From Candidatus Moraniibacteriota bacterium (GTDB lineage: Bacteria > Patescibacteriota > Minisyncoccia > Moranbacterales > UBA11712), in NCBI GenBank assembly GCA_003157295.1, contig PMJF01000020.1, positions 1-14,739 of the forward strand: a stretch of 14,739 nt of DNA, given 5' to 3'. Below, in pieces: positions 1-6,021 of the stretch (its first letter is position 1; each line of letters opens with the position of its first letter). Made by a program: the position numbers and the translations under genes. Below the pieces are notes generated by a model. It ran no database searches and was not told where the DNA came from. It saw only the letters and a program-made list of their open reading frames with translations.

Positions 1-297
1 ATCGATTTGCATAGCGGGTGGTTGTTTAGAATTATTTTCAACAGACGGTTGCTGTTCGGGCGCCACTTGGTTTTGAGGATTATTTTGTGGGGAATTTTGA
101 GGAGTTTGCACGGTGAGCTTATCGGCGGAAACTTCTTCATTCGGCTTTCGATCATCGGCGCTTTTTACATTGAACTCATCGGCGCTCTTGAGAACGGCCG
201 CTTTTTTTTGATCGACGCTATAACAGCCGGAAAGGAAAAAAGAGGAAAAGAGAACAAATGTCGCCAAAAGATACGTGATTCGATCTTTTTGTTTCAT
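1..297 (-). CDS. Partial lipoprotein with Pro/Gln/Asn-rich tail (C-terminus off window)
   Basis: Reading leftward from the ATG at 297, 99 codons are open to the window edge, so the C-terminus is missing. The start MKQKDRITYL is followed by a hydrophobic stretch (about residues 8-22) and a lipobox L-S-G-C with Cys25, the pattern of a type II (lipoprotein) signal peptide. The mature part begins YSVDQKK, contains two short K-S-A-D repeats (about residues 36-50), and from about residue 60 becomes rich in Pro, Gln and Asn, as in a flexible linker holding a later domain away from the membrane. It would be membrane-anchored on the outer face. It starts 26 bases after the stop of the Cys/His-rich gene, so it may share a transcript. 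No functional domain is visible in the part present, and the function is unknown. The signal peptide call is firm. Confidence 0.85.
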   Translation of the reverse strand, partial: MKQKDRITYLLATFVLFSSFFLSGCYSVDQKKAAVLKSADEFNVKSADDRKPNEEVSADKLTVQTPQNSPQNNPQNQVAPEQQPSVENNSKQPPAMQID

Positions 298-323
298 AGA
301 AGGCTTATTCTTAAGATTTATTC

Positions 324-569
324 TTATGGATTCGCGAGGATCTTCTTTGTCTCTTTTATCATAAATTCATAATGCGGACAACGCAAGGCCTTGCAAAAGA
401 AATTGTGATGCATCCTATGGGAAATGGCTGAATGAGTGTGGCACTGTTCGTTGGTTACCGGTTTTTGCACAAACGGTATGGCATGCGGAAAATAATGAGG
501 GGGACAGCATTTCGTTCCGTCTCCCAATGGAACTGTGTCCTTGATCTCAAAAAGACCCTTCTTTTTCAT
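324..569 (-). CDS. Small Cys/His-rich protein, possible metal-binding
   Basis: An 81-residue protein from ATG 569; an in-frame TTG at 578 is possible but less likely. It has 5 Cys (21, 22, 43, 59, 64) and 8 His (25, 29, 44, 46, 51, 54, 55, 66), grouped as C-C-P-P-H, H at 29, Q-C-H-T-H, H-R-M-H-H and C-x4-C-P-H. Such density suggests metal coordination (Zn or other), but no named zinc-finger family is recognised. There is no signal peptide or membrane segment, so it is probably cytoplasmic. It sits 27 bases after the HAD stop and 26 bases before the lipoprotein start, filling what would otherwise be a gap of about 300 bases in a compact minus-strand cluster. The sensible amino-acid flow and ordered Cys/His spacing support a real gene. 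No Shine-Dalgarno site is seen. Function unknown. Confidence 0.65.
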   Translation of the reverse strand: MKKKGLFEIKDTVPLGDGTKCCPPHYFPHAIPFVQKPVTNEQCHTHSAISHRMHHNFFCKALRCPHYEFMIKETKKILANP

Positions 570-596
570 ATGTGGCAATTGTTTAGTTTTTTATCT

Positions 597-1244
597 TCAG
601 ATAGTTTTCAGCAAGCCTTCGGTTATTTTGTTCAATCCATCAAAAACAAAATCTGCTTCGGAAAAATCATGCTTTTTTGTGAACTTGCACGGCACAACGA
701 TACATTTTATCTTCGCGCCTTTGGCCGCGAGAAGCCCGCTTTCGGAATCTTCGATGGCAACGCAATCGGCGCTTTCCAATCCTAAAAGATCAAGCACTTT
801 TTCATATATATCCGGAAAGGGTTTCACTCTCTCGACGTCATTGCCCGAGACAACTGTCTCGAATTTATTTTCCAGGCCAAGTTTTTCCAAAACGAGGCCA
901 ATGACCTCTTTGGCTCCGGAAGAAGTGATCGCCAAAGTGTATTTGCCGCTCAAATCTTCAAACAGATCCAAAACGCCTTCTCTGGGAGCGGCCTTTCGGC
1001 AGAAAATATCTTTATACAATTTCTTTTTCAACCGGGAAACTTTTTCCTTGTCTATTGCAACTCCGTATTTTTTAGACGCTTCGTCAAAGAGGCTTGCATC
1101 ACCTTTCGCCACGCCGAATTCCAGGTAATCATCCAGAGTTATGTTTATGCCAAATTGTTTCAAGGCTTTTTGATGAGCCTCAAAATGGAGCGGTTCGCTA
1201 TCGACAATAATGCCGTCCAAATCGAATAGTACGCCTTTTATCAT
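597..1244 (-). CDS. HAD superfamily phosphatase, subfamily IA (beta-phosphoglucomutase-like)
   Basis: A 215-residue cytoplasmic hydrolase with all four HAD motifs: motif I D8-L-D10-G with Asp8 as nucleophile and Asp10 as acid/base, motif II I-T107-S108-S-G, motif III K141-P-F-P-D, and motif IV A-I-E165-D166-S. Residues about 15-80 between motifs I and II form a helical C1 cap, as in subfamily IA/PGMB-like enzymes. Family members act on small phosphorylated metabolites (sugar phosphates, phosphoglycolate and similar); the substrate cannot be read from the sequence. It could act as a phosphatase or, less likely, a phosphoglucomutase. The ATG at 1244 is preceded by a GGAAG Shine-Dalgarno-like stretch at suitable spacing, one of the better sites in this window. 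The length is normal. It heads a probable cluster with the Cys/His-rich protein and the lipoprotein. Confidence 0.93.
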   Translation of the reverse strand: MIKGVLFDLDGIIVDSEPLHFEAHQKALKQFGINITLDDYLEFGVAKGDASLFDEASKKYGVAIDKEKVSRLKKKLYKDIFCRKAAPREGVLDLFEDLSGKYTLAITSSGAKEVIGLVLEKLGLENKFETVVSGNDVERVKPFPDIYEKVLDLLGLESADCVAIEDSESGLLAAKGAKIKCIVVPCKFTKKHDFSEADFVFDGLNKITEGLLKTI

Positions 1245-1284
1245 AGTTCTTCCATTTTACCACAAGTTACAAGTCCAGCTAATG

Positions 1285-1322
1285 CGCCAAAAAGTCCCTA
1301 TGGAGTGGGGATGTTTTTGGCG
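1285..1322. terminator. Perfect 9-bp inverted repeat, possible bidirectional terminator
   Basis: CGCCAAAAA (1285-1293) is exactly repeated inverted as TTTTTGGCG (1314-1322), and the interior adds a TCCC/GGGA pairing separated by a small internal loop. The A-tract/stem/T-tract arrangement resembles bidirectional intrinsic terminators. It lies between the methyltransferase stop (1335) and the HAD start (1244), where minus-strand transcription of the methyltransferase should end. The GC-rich core stem is only about 4 bp, so efficiency is uncertain. Confidence 0.4.
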
Positions 1323-1334
1323 GGGAAAAAATAT

Positions 1335-1940
1335 TTAAAATAACTTTTGCAGAATAATACTAAACCATTCTTGATTTTTTAGTTTTTTTCGTTCTTTGAA
1401 AACAGTTTGAAATTTATCTCCTGCGAGTTCCTTAATAATTTCCGGAGTGTAATAGTAATAGGTTCTTGTTCCGAATTCATCAGTTCGCGTGTCTTCTTGA
1501 TATTCTCCGTACTTAAGCGACATAAAAATTACACCTTTTTCTTTGAGGGCTTCGTAAACTCTGTCTATAATTTTCGCAAGACTTTTTTTATTGGAATGAA
1601 GCAATGAAGCAAATGCAAATATTGCATCAGCTTTTTTGGGAAAAGAAAAATCATCAATATCCGCCACGATAAAATTTGCATTTGGAACCAATTTTTTCGC
1701 GTGCCTCACCATCTCTGGGGAAATATCAAAGCCCAAATAATCATTGGTAAATTTGAGAAGATCGCGTGCATCTCTTCCGCTTCCGCTGCCTACTTCGACA
1801 ACCTTAGGATTTTGTTTTTGCGGCGCAAAAGAAAATGTTCTTTCGATATCCGGTAAATATCCTTCCATTCCATTGAACTTCTTTGCCATTGCCGCAGCGC
1901 TTTGATTATAGGTTTTTATTGTTTGAAGTCTCTTTTTCAT
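1335..1940 (-). CDS. Class I SAM-dependent methyltransferase
   Basis: A 201-residue protein with a Rossmann-type methyltransferase core. Motif I is V-V-E49-V-G-S-G-S-G-R-D-A (glycine-rich SAM-binding loop), the acidic residue after strand 2 is in L-G-F-D72-I-S, motif II is in I-V-A-D94-I-D, and the motif IV region A-D-A-I-F-A-F-A-S-L-L-H lies near residues 104-115. The N-terminus (YNQSAAAMAKKF) is typical of small-molecule methyltransferases of the Methyltransf_11/25 type. The acceptor substrate cannot be inferred. A late segment T-Y-Y-Y-Y-T-P-E resembles the region after the core in SAM enzymes that act on small metabolites. It is cytoplasmic with no membrane segment. The ATG at 1940 follows an AAAAGA stretch. 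The 109 bases upstream are very AT-rich and may hold its promoter. The enzyme class is firm. Confidence 0.9.
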   Translation of the reverse strand: MKKRLQTIKTYNQSAAAMAKKFNGMEGYLPDIERTFSFAPQKQNPKVVEVGSGSGRDARDLLKFTNDYLGFDISPEMVRHAKKLVPNANFIVADIDDFSFPKKADAIFAFASLLHSNKKSLAKIIDRVYEALKEKGVIFMSLKYGEYQEDTRTDEFGTRTYYYYTPEIIKELAGDKFQTVFKERKKLKNQEWFSIILQKLF

Positions 1941-2049
1941 TCTTTTAATATTATTTTCTCTTCCAGGACTACTGAATTCAAATCGAAAAAGCTAGAAATA
2001 AACCTTAAAATTATCAGTAAAAAACTTAAAAATCAAAAAAAAATATTTA

Positions 2050-3009
2050 TTAGGGCTTAAGCATGATGCTATAATCGCTCGCTTTATAAATGCACAAGGA
2101 GTTCGGCCATTCGTCCGGATCCGGACAACAGTCCTCGTCAACATGATTTCCTTTGTTCGGACTTCTCGTCGGTTTGCGGTTGGGATGCGGACAAATATAT
2201 TTGCCTCCAGCAACCGGCACGCCGCCGGTGATCCTTCCCAACCTCGCGGCTGGAGCAATGGGTTGGATCGCGGCTCCAACTGCGTTATTCAAAGACAAGG
2301 AAGCGCTCGGGCCGGTTTTTTTGGGAGTGATAAGCTTCAAAGTGGAATCGAAAGAAAAAGTTTTCGCCGCTTCCTGAAAATAGAGATTAGTTTTTTGGGC
2401 AAGCTCTTGGTCCGCATCATTCCCTGAAATTAAGGGGATGATCGTATAGGAATAGACCTTGCCTGTAAATTCTATAATATTCGGAGAGTTCGGTGCAACG
2501 AGGGATATCTGCGTTTTTTTGGAAGCGCAGGAAGAGGTATTTCCTGTTTGGGATGCATCCGTGGTATTTTGTTGCTGGCCAGCGGCGGAGTTCGAGCATT
2601 TTTCGCTCGGAAAAACAAATATATTAAAACCCTCAAAACCTTGCCCGGCCATCGTTTCGGTCGTGCCAAAAGAAGTCAGATATTCATAGTCGAAATCAGG
2701 ATCGTTGATTTTTTTCGCGACTGGCGTGGCCCATTCTGAAGGGTATTTTATCGTAAAATGATAAACGGGATCGCGATATTTTTTCCAGTTCGAAGTATCA
2801 ATTGGAATTTCGGCTGGCGCGTTTTCTGGCGCTGAAGTTCCAGTGATCGTTCCAGTCTGATCAGTCGATTGGTTATTTCCCATATTCGGACGAGGATTGG
2901 GAAAAGGCCTCAATCGTGCAGCAAAAATACTAGCCAAGATCAAAAGAAGCGCGAACGTTCCAGCGATTATCATTAGGAAATAGGATAGGTGTTTACTGCG
3001 TCTGGGCAT
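2050..3009 (-). CDS. Membrane-anchored exported protein with PsbP-like segment and Cys-rich C-terminal module
   Basis: A 319-residue protein. It has a basic N-terminus (MPRRSK), one transmembrane segment at about 9-31, then a Pro/Asn/Thr/Gly-rich linker to about residue 70. From about 72 to 225 there is a domain opening W-K-K-Y-R-D-P-V-Y-H-F-T-I-K-Y-P-S-E-W, the Y-x-F-x-I-x-Y-P-x-x-W signature of PsbP-like or related lipoprotein domains common in Patescibacteria. Cys138 and Cys161 flank a flexible N/Q/T-rich loop and could form a disulfide. A low-complexity Ala/Pro linker (about 235-268) leads to a compact tail with C273, C294, C295 and C306, including G-N-H-V-D-E-D-C-C-P-D-P-D-E-W-P-N. The bulk should lie outside the membrane. 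It follows the ABC permease but is separated from it by a probable terminator. Function unknown. Confidence 0.85.
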   Translation of the reverse strand: MPRRSKHLSYFLMIIAGTFALLLILASIFAARLRPFPNPRPNMGNNQSTDQTGTITGTSAPENAPAEIPIDTSNWKKYRDPVYHFTIKYPSEWATPVAKKINDPDFDYEYLTSFGTTETMAGQGFEGFNIFVFPSEKCSNSAAGQQQNTTDASQTGNTSSCASKKTQISLVAPNSPNIIEFTGKVYSYTIIPLISGNDADQELAQKTNLYFQEAAKTFSFDSTLKLITPKKTGPSASLSLNNAVGAAIQPIAPAARLGRITGGVPVAGGKYICPHPNRKPTRSPNKGNHVDEDCCPDPDEWPNSLCIYKASDYSIMLKP

Positions 3010-3090
3010 AATAATTAAAATATGAGATTAAATGCACGGGAGATCATGTTGAAATAAGCTAGCAAGAGCAGGCCGAAAAGGCAATCTTTG

Positions 3091-3119
3091 AAAAATCCAA
3101 GCCTTCGACGCTTGAATTT
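3091..3119 (-). terminator. Probable intrinsic terminator after the ABC operon
   Basis: On the minus strand a 10-bp stem (AAATTCAAGC pairing with GCTTGGATTT, one G-U pair) closes a 7-base loop and runs into a T-tract (A run 3091-3095 on the plus strand). It begins about 29 bases after the permease stop and precedes the next gene, so it should end the ABC transporter transcript. Confidence 0.5.
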
Positions 3120-3147
3120 AGAAACTTCTCGAAGAAAAACATCGAAA

Positions 3148-3894
3148 TTAAAGCTCGATTTTTGAAAAAAGATAGCTGCCGATGGCGAGGAGGGCCAGAT
3201 CGGCGATGATGAGAACCAGAAAATCGAGACCCAGGCCGAAAAAAGCCTGATTAGTAAGCGTCGCGCGCAGCCCATCCACGCCGTAGGAAAGGGGATTGAT
3301 TCGAGTCGCAATGACGATGGCTTCCGGAAGACCTTTGAGCGGGAAGATTGCCCCGGAAAGAAAAAACATCGGCATCACGAGAAAATTCATGATCACCGGG
3401 AAAGCCTGCATATCTTTCATGAGAGAGGCGATGGCTGTCCCTAGCGCCGTGAAAAAGAAAGCAATAAGAAGCATAAAAAGAAAAGCGGGAAGCAAAAGAT
3501 GAAGATTGGTCAGGCGAAAGCCGATGAGAATTGTGATCAAAAAAACCAAAAGCCCTTGGATGACGGCAACGGTCGCGCCGCCGAGTGTCCGTCCGAACAT
3601 AATTTTGAACCGGGAAACCGGTGCCACAAAAGTTTCCCGCAAAAATCCGAACTGGCGGTCCCAGATAATTTCAATTCCGGAAAAAATGGCCATAAAAGTG
3701 ATGCTCATAGCAATGATTCCGGGGCCGATGAATTGCAAATAATTTCCTTCGCCCGCTTTTTGGTATATCGGACCGAAACCGAATCCCAGCGCCACCAAAA
3801 ACAAAAGCGGTTGGCCTAGCGACCCGATGAGTCGCGCCCGGGACCTTGAATATCTTTTCAATTGTCTTAGCCAGAGGATATAAATTGCGCTCAT
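3148..3894 (-). CDS. ABC-2 type transporter permease (DrrB/NodJ-like)
   Basis: A 248-residue integral membrane protein with about six hydrophobic segments (near 25-42, 56-72, 103-127, 132-157, 165-186 and 222-244). The motifs D-R-Q-F-G-F-L-R-E-T-F-V-A-P-V-S-R (cytoplasmic coupling region, about 79-95), M-P-M-F-F-L-S-G-A-I-F-P-L (about 174-186) and N-P-L-S-Y-G-V-D-G-L-R (about 200-210) are characteristic of ABC-2 exporters of the DrrB/NodJ/DUF-type daunorubicin-resistance group. It should pair with the ATPase encoded 20 bases upstream to form a two-subunit exporter. Family members export drugs, polysaccharides or lipids; the substrate here is not shown, although the neighbouring glycosyltransferase makes an envelope glycoconjugate possible. 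The length is typical. No clear Shine-Dalgarno site precedes ATG 3894; tight spacing suggests translational coupling. Confidence 0.93.
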   Translation of the reverse strand: MSAIYILWLRQLKRYSRSRARLIGSLGQPLLFLVALGFGFGPIYQKAGEGNYLQFIGPGIIAMSITFMAIFSGIEIIWDRQFGFLRETFVAPVSRFKIMFGRTLGGATVAVIQGLLVFLITILIGFRLTNLHLLLPAFLFMLLIAFFFTALGTAIASLMKDMQAFPVIMNFLVMPMFFLSGAIFPLKGLPEAIVIATRINPLSYGVDGLRATLTNQAFFGLGLDFLVLIIADLALLAIGSYLFSKIEL

Positions 3895-3914
3895 AACATT
3901 ATTGAAAATTAATA

Positions 3915-4718
3915 CTAGCGTCCCCAGGCGCGCTTGGCTGTCCGCATTCTGTCGGCGGCCGAACTTTTATCGTCCCGGATTTCTTTTCCAGTCAATTTCA
4001 AAAAAGCTTCTTCGAGAGTTTTCGTCTTAGTTTGACTCAGCAGTTCTTGAGGCGAACCCTGGACTTTTATTTTCCCATAATCGATGATCGCGATCTTTTC
4101 CGCCACTCTTTCCGCTTCATCCATATAGTGCGTAGTGAAAAAAATGGTCATTTGTCTTTCGTCGCTCAATTTTTTGATATAACTCCAAATATGATTTCGG
4201 GTTTGCGGATCAAGGCCCAAGGTCGGTTCGTCGAGAAATAAAATTTTGGGATCATGAATGAGGCAACGCGCGATCTCCAGTCTCCTTTTCATCCCGCCGG
4301 AATAATTCTTTACGAACTCATTCCGTCGATCCCAGAGTTCGACCAAGTTCAGCAATTTCTTGATCTCATTCTTCAATTTTTCTCCGGTGATTCCATAGAG
4401 AACGCCGTGGAACTGCAAATTCTCATAGGCAGTGAGTTCTTCGTCGAGGCTCGGATCCTGGAAGACAATGCCGAAAGAACAGCGGACATTGTAGGGGTCT
4501 TTGGTCGGATCAAAACCATTTACGAGGATCTTTCCGCTGGTGGGTTTCAGGAGCGTGGTGAGCATTTTAATGGCGGTGGTTTTTCCGGCACCGTTCGGTC
4601 CGAGAAAAGCAAAAATTTCTCCTTCCTGGACGGTAAAGGAAATATCATCAACCGCCGTGATATCGCCGAATTTTTTCACAAGATCTTTGACTTCGATTTC
4701 GAACTTCGGTTTTTCCAT
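3915..4718 (-). CDS. ABC transporter ATP-binding protein (DrrA-like)
   Basis: A 267-residue nucleotide-binding subunit with every expected motif: Walker A G40-P-N-G-A-G-K-T-T, Q-loop Gln87, signature Y-S140-G-G-M143, Walker B I-L-F-L-D163-E164-P, D-loop G-L-D170, and H-loop T-T-H197-Y-M-D-E. Y-S-G-G-M-K-R-R and T-T-H-Y-M-D-E-A-E are typical of the DrrA/NodI/CcmA group that energises ABC-2 permeases. It hydrolyses ATP on the cytoplasmic face and works with the permease encoded directly downstream. The C-terminal 25 residues after the core are short and basic (R-M-R-T-A-K-R-A-W-G-R) with no added domain. ATG 4718 gives the full N-terminal strand; no strong Shine-Dalgarno site is seen. The 64-base gap upstream to the glycosyltransferase stop contains no convincing terminator or promoter, so co-transcription with that gene is possible. 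Confidence 0.95.
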   Translation of the reverse strand: MEKPKFEIEVKDLVKKFGDITAVDDISFTVQEGEIFAFLGPNGAGKTTAIKMLTTLLKPTSGKILVNGFDPTKDPYNVRCSFGIVFQDPSLDEELTAYENLQFHGVLYGITGEKLKNEIKKLLNLVELWDRRNEFVKNYSGGMKRRLEIARCLIHDPKILFLDEPTLGLDPQTRNHIWSYIKKLSDERQMTIFFTTHYMDEAERVAEKIAIIDYGKIKVQGSPQELLSQTKTKTLEEAFLKLTGKEIRDDKSSAADRMRTAKRAWGR

Positions 4719-4782
4719 ATCGGTATTTTATCTTTAAAATAAGCTTAACCTTTATTACGATTTCAATCAATCCTGGCTTTTC

Positions 4783-5925
4783 TCACTCCACCGGATAGCA
4801 TCTGACAAAAAGGCTGGCGAGAGTGAAAAGAACTAGAACTGAGGCCAGAAAATATCCGGCGAAAAGATATTTTTTCCCGGAAAGATAGACGGCCGGGCCT
4901 ATAAGAAGCGGAAAACCCAAAAGCATATAGCGGTCCCAGCTGGTGAGCGTGCCGGTGAGAAAAGCCGCGATGAGGATCAAAACCGGAAAAATCAGATACG
5001 ATCTTCGCGCTTTTTTCCAGGAAAGAAAAAAGGCAAAAATAGAAAAAAAGAAGCTGGAAAGATAAATAAGATAAGGAAAATTTCCACCGGAAAAAATATT
5101 CCCGTCGAGCAAATAATGCCTGGCTTCTTCTAGCAGCGCCGAGACGGGACTGGCGAGCGATCTTCCCCAAGTCTTTTGCGCCGCCAGAAATGCCAAAGGG
5201 TTTCCAAATTTCCAATAATTGAAAAAAATAAACGCGCCGAGGGTTAGAATGGGAAGAAAAAAAGGCAGCCAGTCAAACTTTTTGAAAAATATTTTGTAAT
5301 TCCAATCGCGCGTCGCCGCATATTCGAAAAACAAGACAGGAAGCATAAAAATTCCGTAGGGTTTGGTTACGGCCAAGAGCGCCACGGAAACGCCCGCCCA
5401 AAGCCAGCGTTTTTTTCTGGAAAAAAAGAGACTAAGGATAGCCAAAAGGACAAAAAGCGCTTCCGGATAGCCGGAAAGGAGAAAATAGGAAGAGGGAAAG
5501 AAAAGCCAAATGGCGACGATCATGAGGCTCGTCTTTTCTGCGTGGTCAAATCGGGACAGCCGGTAGAGATATAGCGAAGCGAAAAATGAGAAGATGATAT
5601 TCAAAATAAAACTCAAATAATCCTCCCGCACTCGGCTGATCAGGTGAAAAAATTTTATTGTCAGTGGATAGAGCGGAAAATAGGCGATAGCGGAGTTTTT
5701 ATCTTCGGAAAAAGTGTATCCGTGGCGAGAAATGGAAGTGTACCAAAAAGAATCCCAGCGATAGTAGGGAAGCTGGTTTTTCACGTTGCATTTCTTTCCG
5801 CCATAAAGAGAAAAGGCAGGGCTCAAAAAGCCGACGATGAGGAGAAGTAAAAGCCAGACCAAAAAAATTTTGATAACCGTTTTTTGCCCGGTGGACATGT
5901 TCATCATATAAAAGCATTTTATCAT
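4783..5925 (-). CDS. Multi-spanning membrane glycosyltransferase, PIG-V/Gpi18-like
   Basis: From ATG 5925 this is a 380-residue polytopic protein with about ten hydrophobic segments. The first lumenal or extracytoplasmic loop carries Y-R-W-D58-S-F-W-Y-T-S-I-S-R-H-G-Y, followed by A-Y-F-P-L-Y-P-L. Later come L-S-G-Y-P-E-A-L-F-V-L, V-T-K-P-Y-G and T-S-W-D-R-Y-M-L-L-G-F-P-L. This matches the GT-C fold of PIG-V/Gpi18-related mannosyltransferases (COG5542-like), which use polyprenyl-phosphate sugars; Asp58 in the W-D motif is the likely catalytic base. The acceptor is unknown. The frame extends upstream to a TTG at 5997, but those codons run through the typA terminator hairpin, so that start is rejected. 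Alternative starts are ATGs at 5907, 5904 and 5898. An extended -10-like TGATAAAAT (5916-5924) overlaps the 5925 start and would favour 5898. Confidence 0.85.
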   Translation of the reverse strand: MIKCFYMMNMSTGQKTVIKIFLVWLLLLLIVGFLSPAFSLYGGKKCNVKNQLPYYRWDSFWYTSISRHGYTFSEDKNSAIAYFPLYPLTIKFFHLISRVREDYLSFILNIIFSFFASLYLYRLSRFDHAEKTSLMIVAIWLFFPSSYFLLSGYPEALFVLLAILSLFFSRKKRWLWAGVSVALLAVTKPYGIFMLPVLFFEYAATRDWNYKIFFKKFDWLPFFLPILTLGAFIFFNYWKFGNPLAFLAAQKTWGRSLASPVSALLEEARHYLLDGNIFSGGNFPYLIYLSSFFFSIFAFFLSWKKARRSYLIFPVLILIAAFLTGTLTSWDRYMLLGFPLLIGPAVYLSGKKYLFAGYFLASVLVLFTLASLFVRCYPVE

Positions 5926-5971
5926 GGAAATAACTTGTTTCCCAGGAGCCATCGCTAATGCGGATTGGCGC

Positions 5972-5994
5972 AAAAAAAGGCTTCGAAAGCCTTT
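5972..5994 (-). terminator. Intrinsic terminator of typA
   Basis: On the minus strand a perfect 8-bp stem AAAGGCTT/AAGCCTTT with a TCG loop is followed directly by more T residues (A run 5972-5978 on the plus strand). It lies about 28 bases after the typA stop codon. This is the clearest Rho-independent terminator in the window. Confidence 0.8.
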
Positions 5995-6021
5995 CAAAAT
6001 GATAATTCAATAAGAAAATTT

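Noticed and set aside
535..1128. Plus-strand open frame of 197 codons opposite the HAD gene
   Set aside because: It lies antisense to a HAD gene with all four catalytic motifs; its translation is Ser/Phe-rich with no recognisable domain.
1941..2049. AT-rich gap upstream of the methyltransferase with TTGATT and GATAAT-like strings
   Set aside because: The spacing is 15 bases for the best -10, and in such AT-rich sequence several equal alternatives exist.
3135..3163. AT-rich hairpin over the permease stop (ATCGA/TCGAT with A/T runs)
   Set aside because: Only a 5-bp core with a bulge; the stem at 3091-3119 is a better terminator.
4254..4742. Plus-strand open frame of 162 codons opposite the ABC ATPase
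   Set aside because: Shadow of a gene with full Walker and signature motifs on the other strand.
4742..4770. Possible minus-strand promoter TTGATT-17-TAAGCT before the ABC ATPase
   Set aside because: The -10 matches only 3 of 6 consensus positions; too weak to annotate.
5926..5997. N-terminal extension of the PIG-V-like gene to TTG 5997
   Set aside because: The codons pass through the typA terminator stem and T-tract and encode no membrane segment or family motif.
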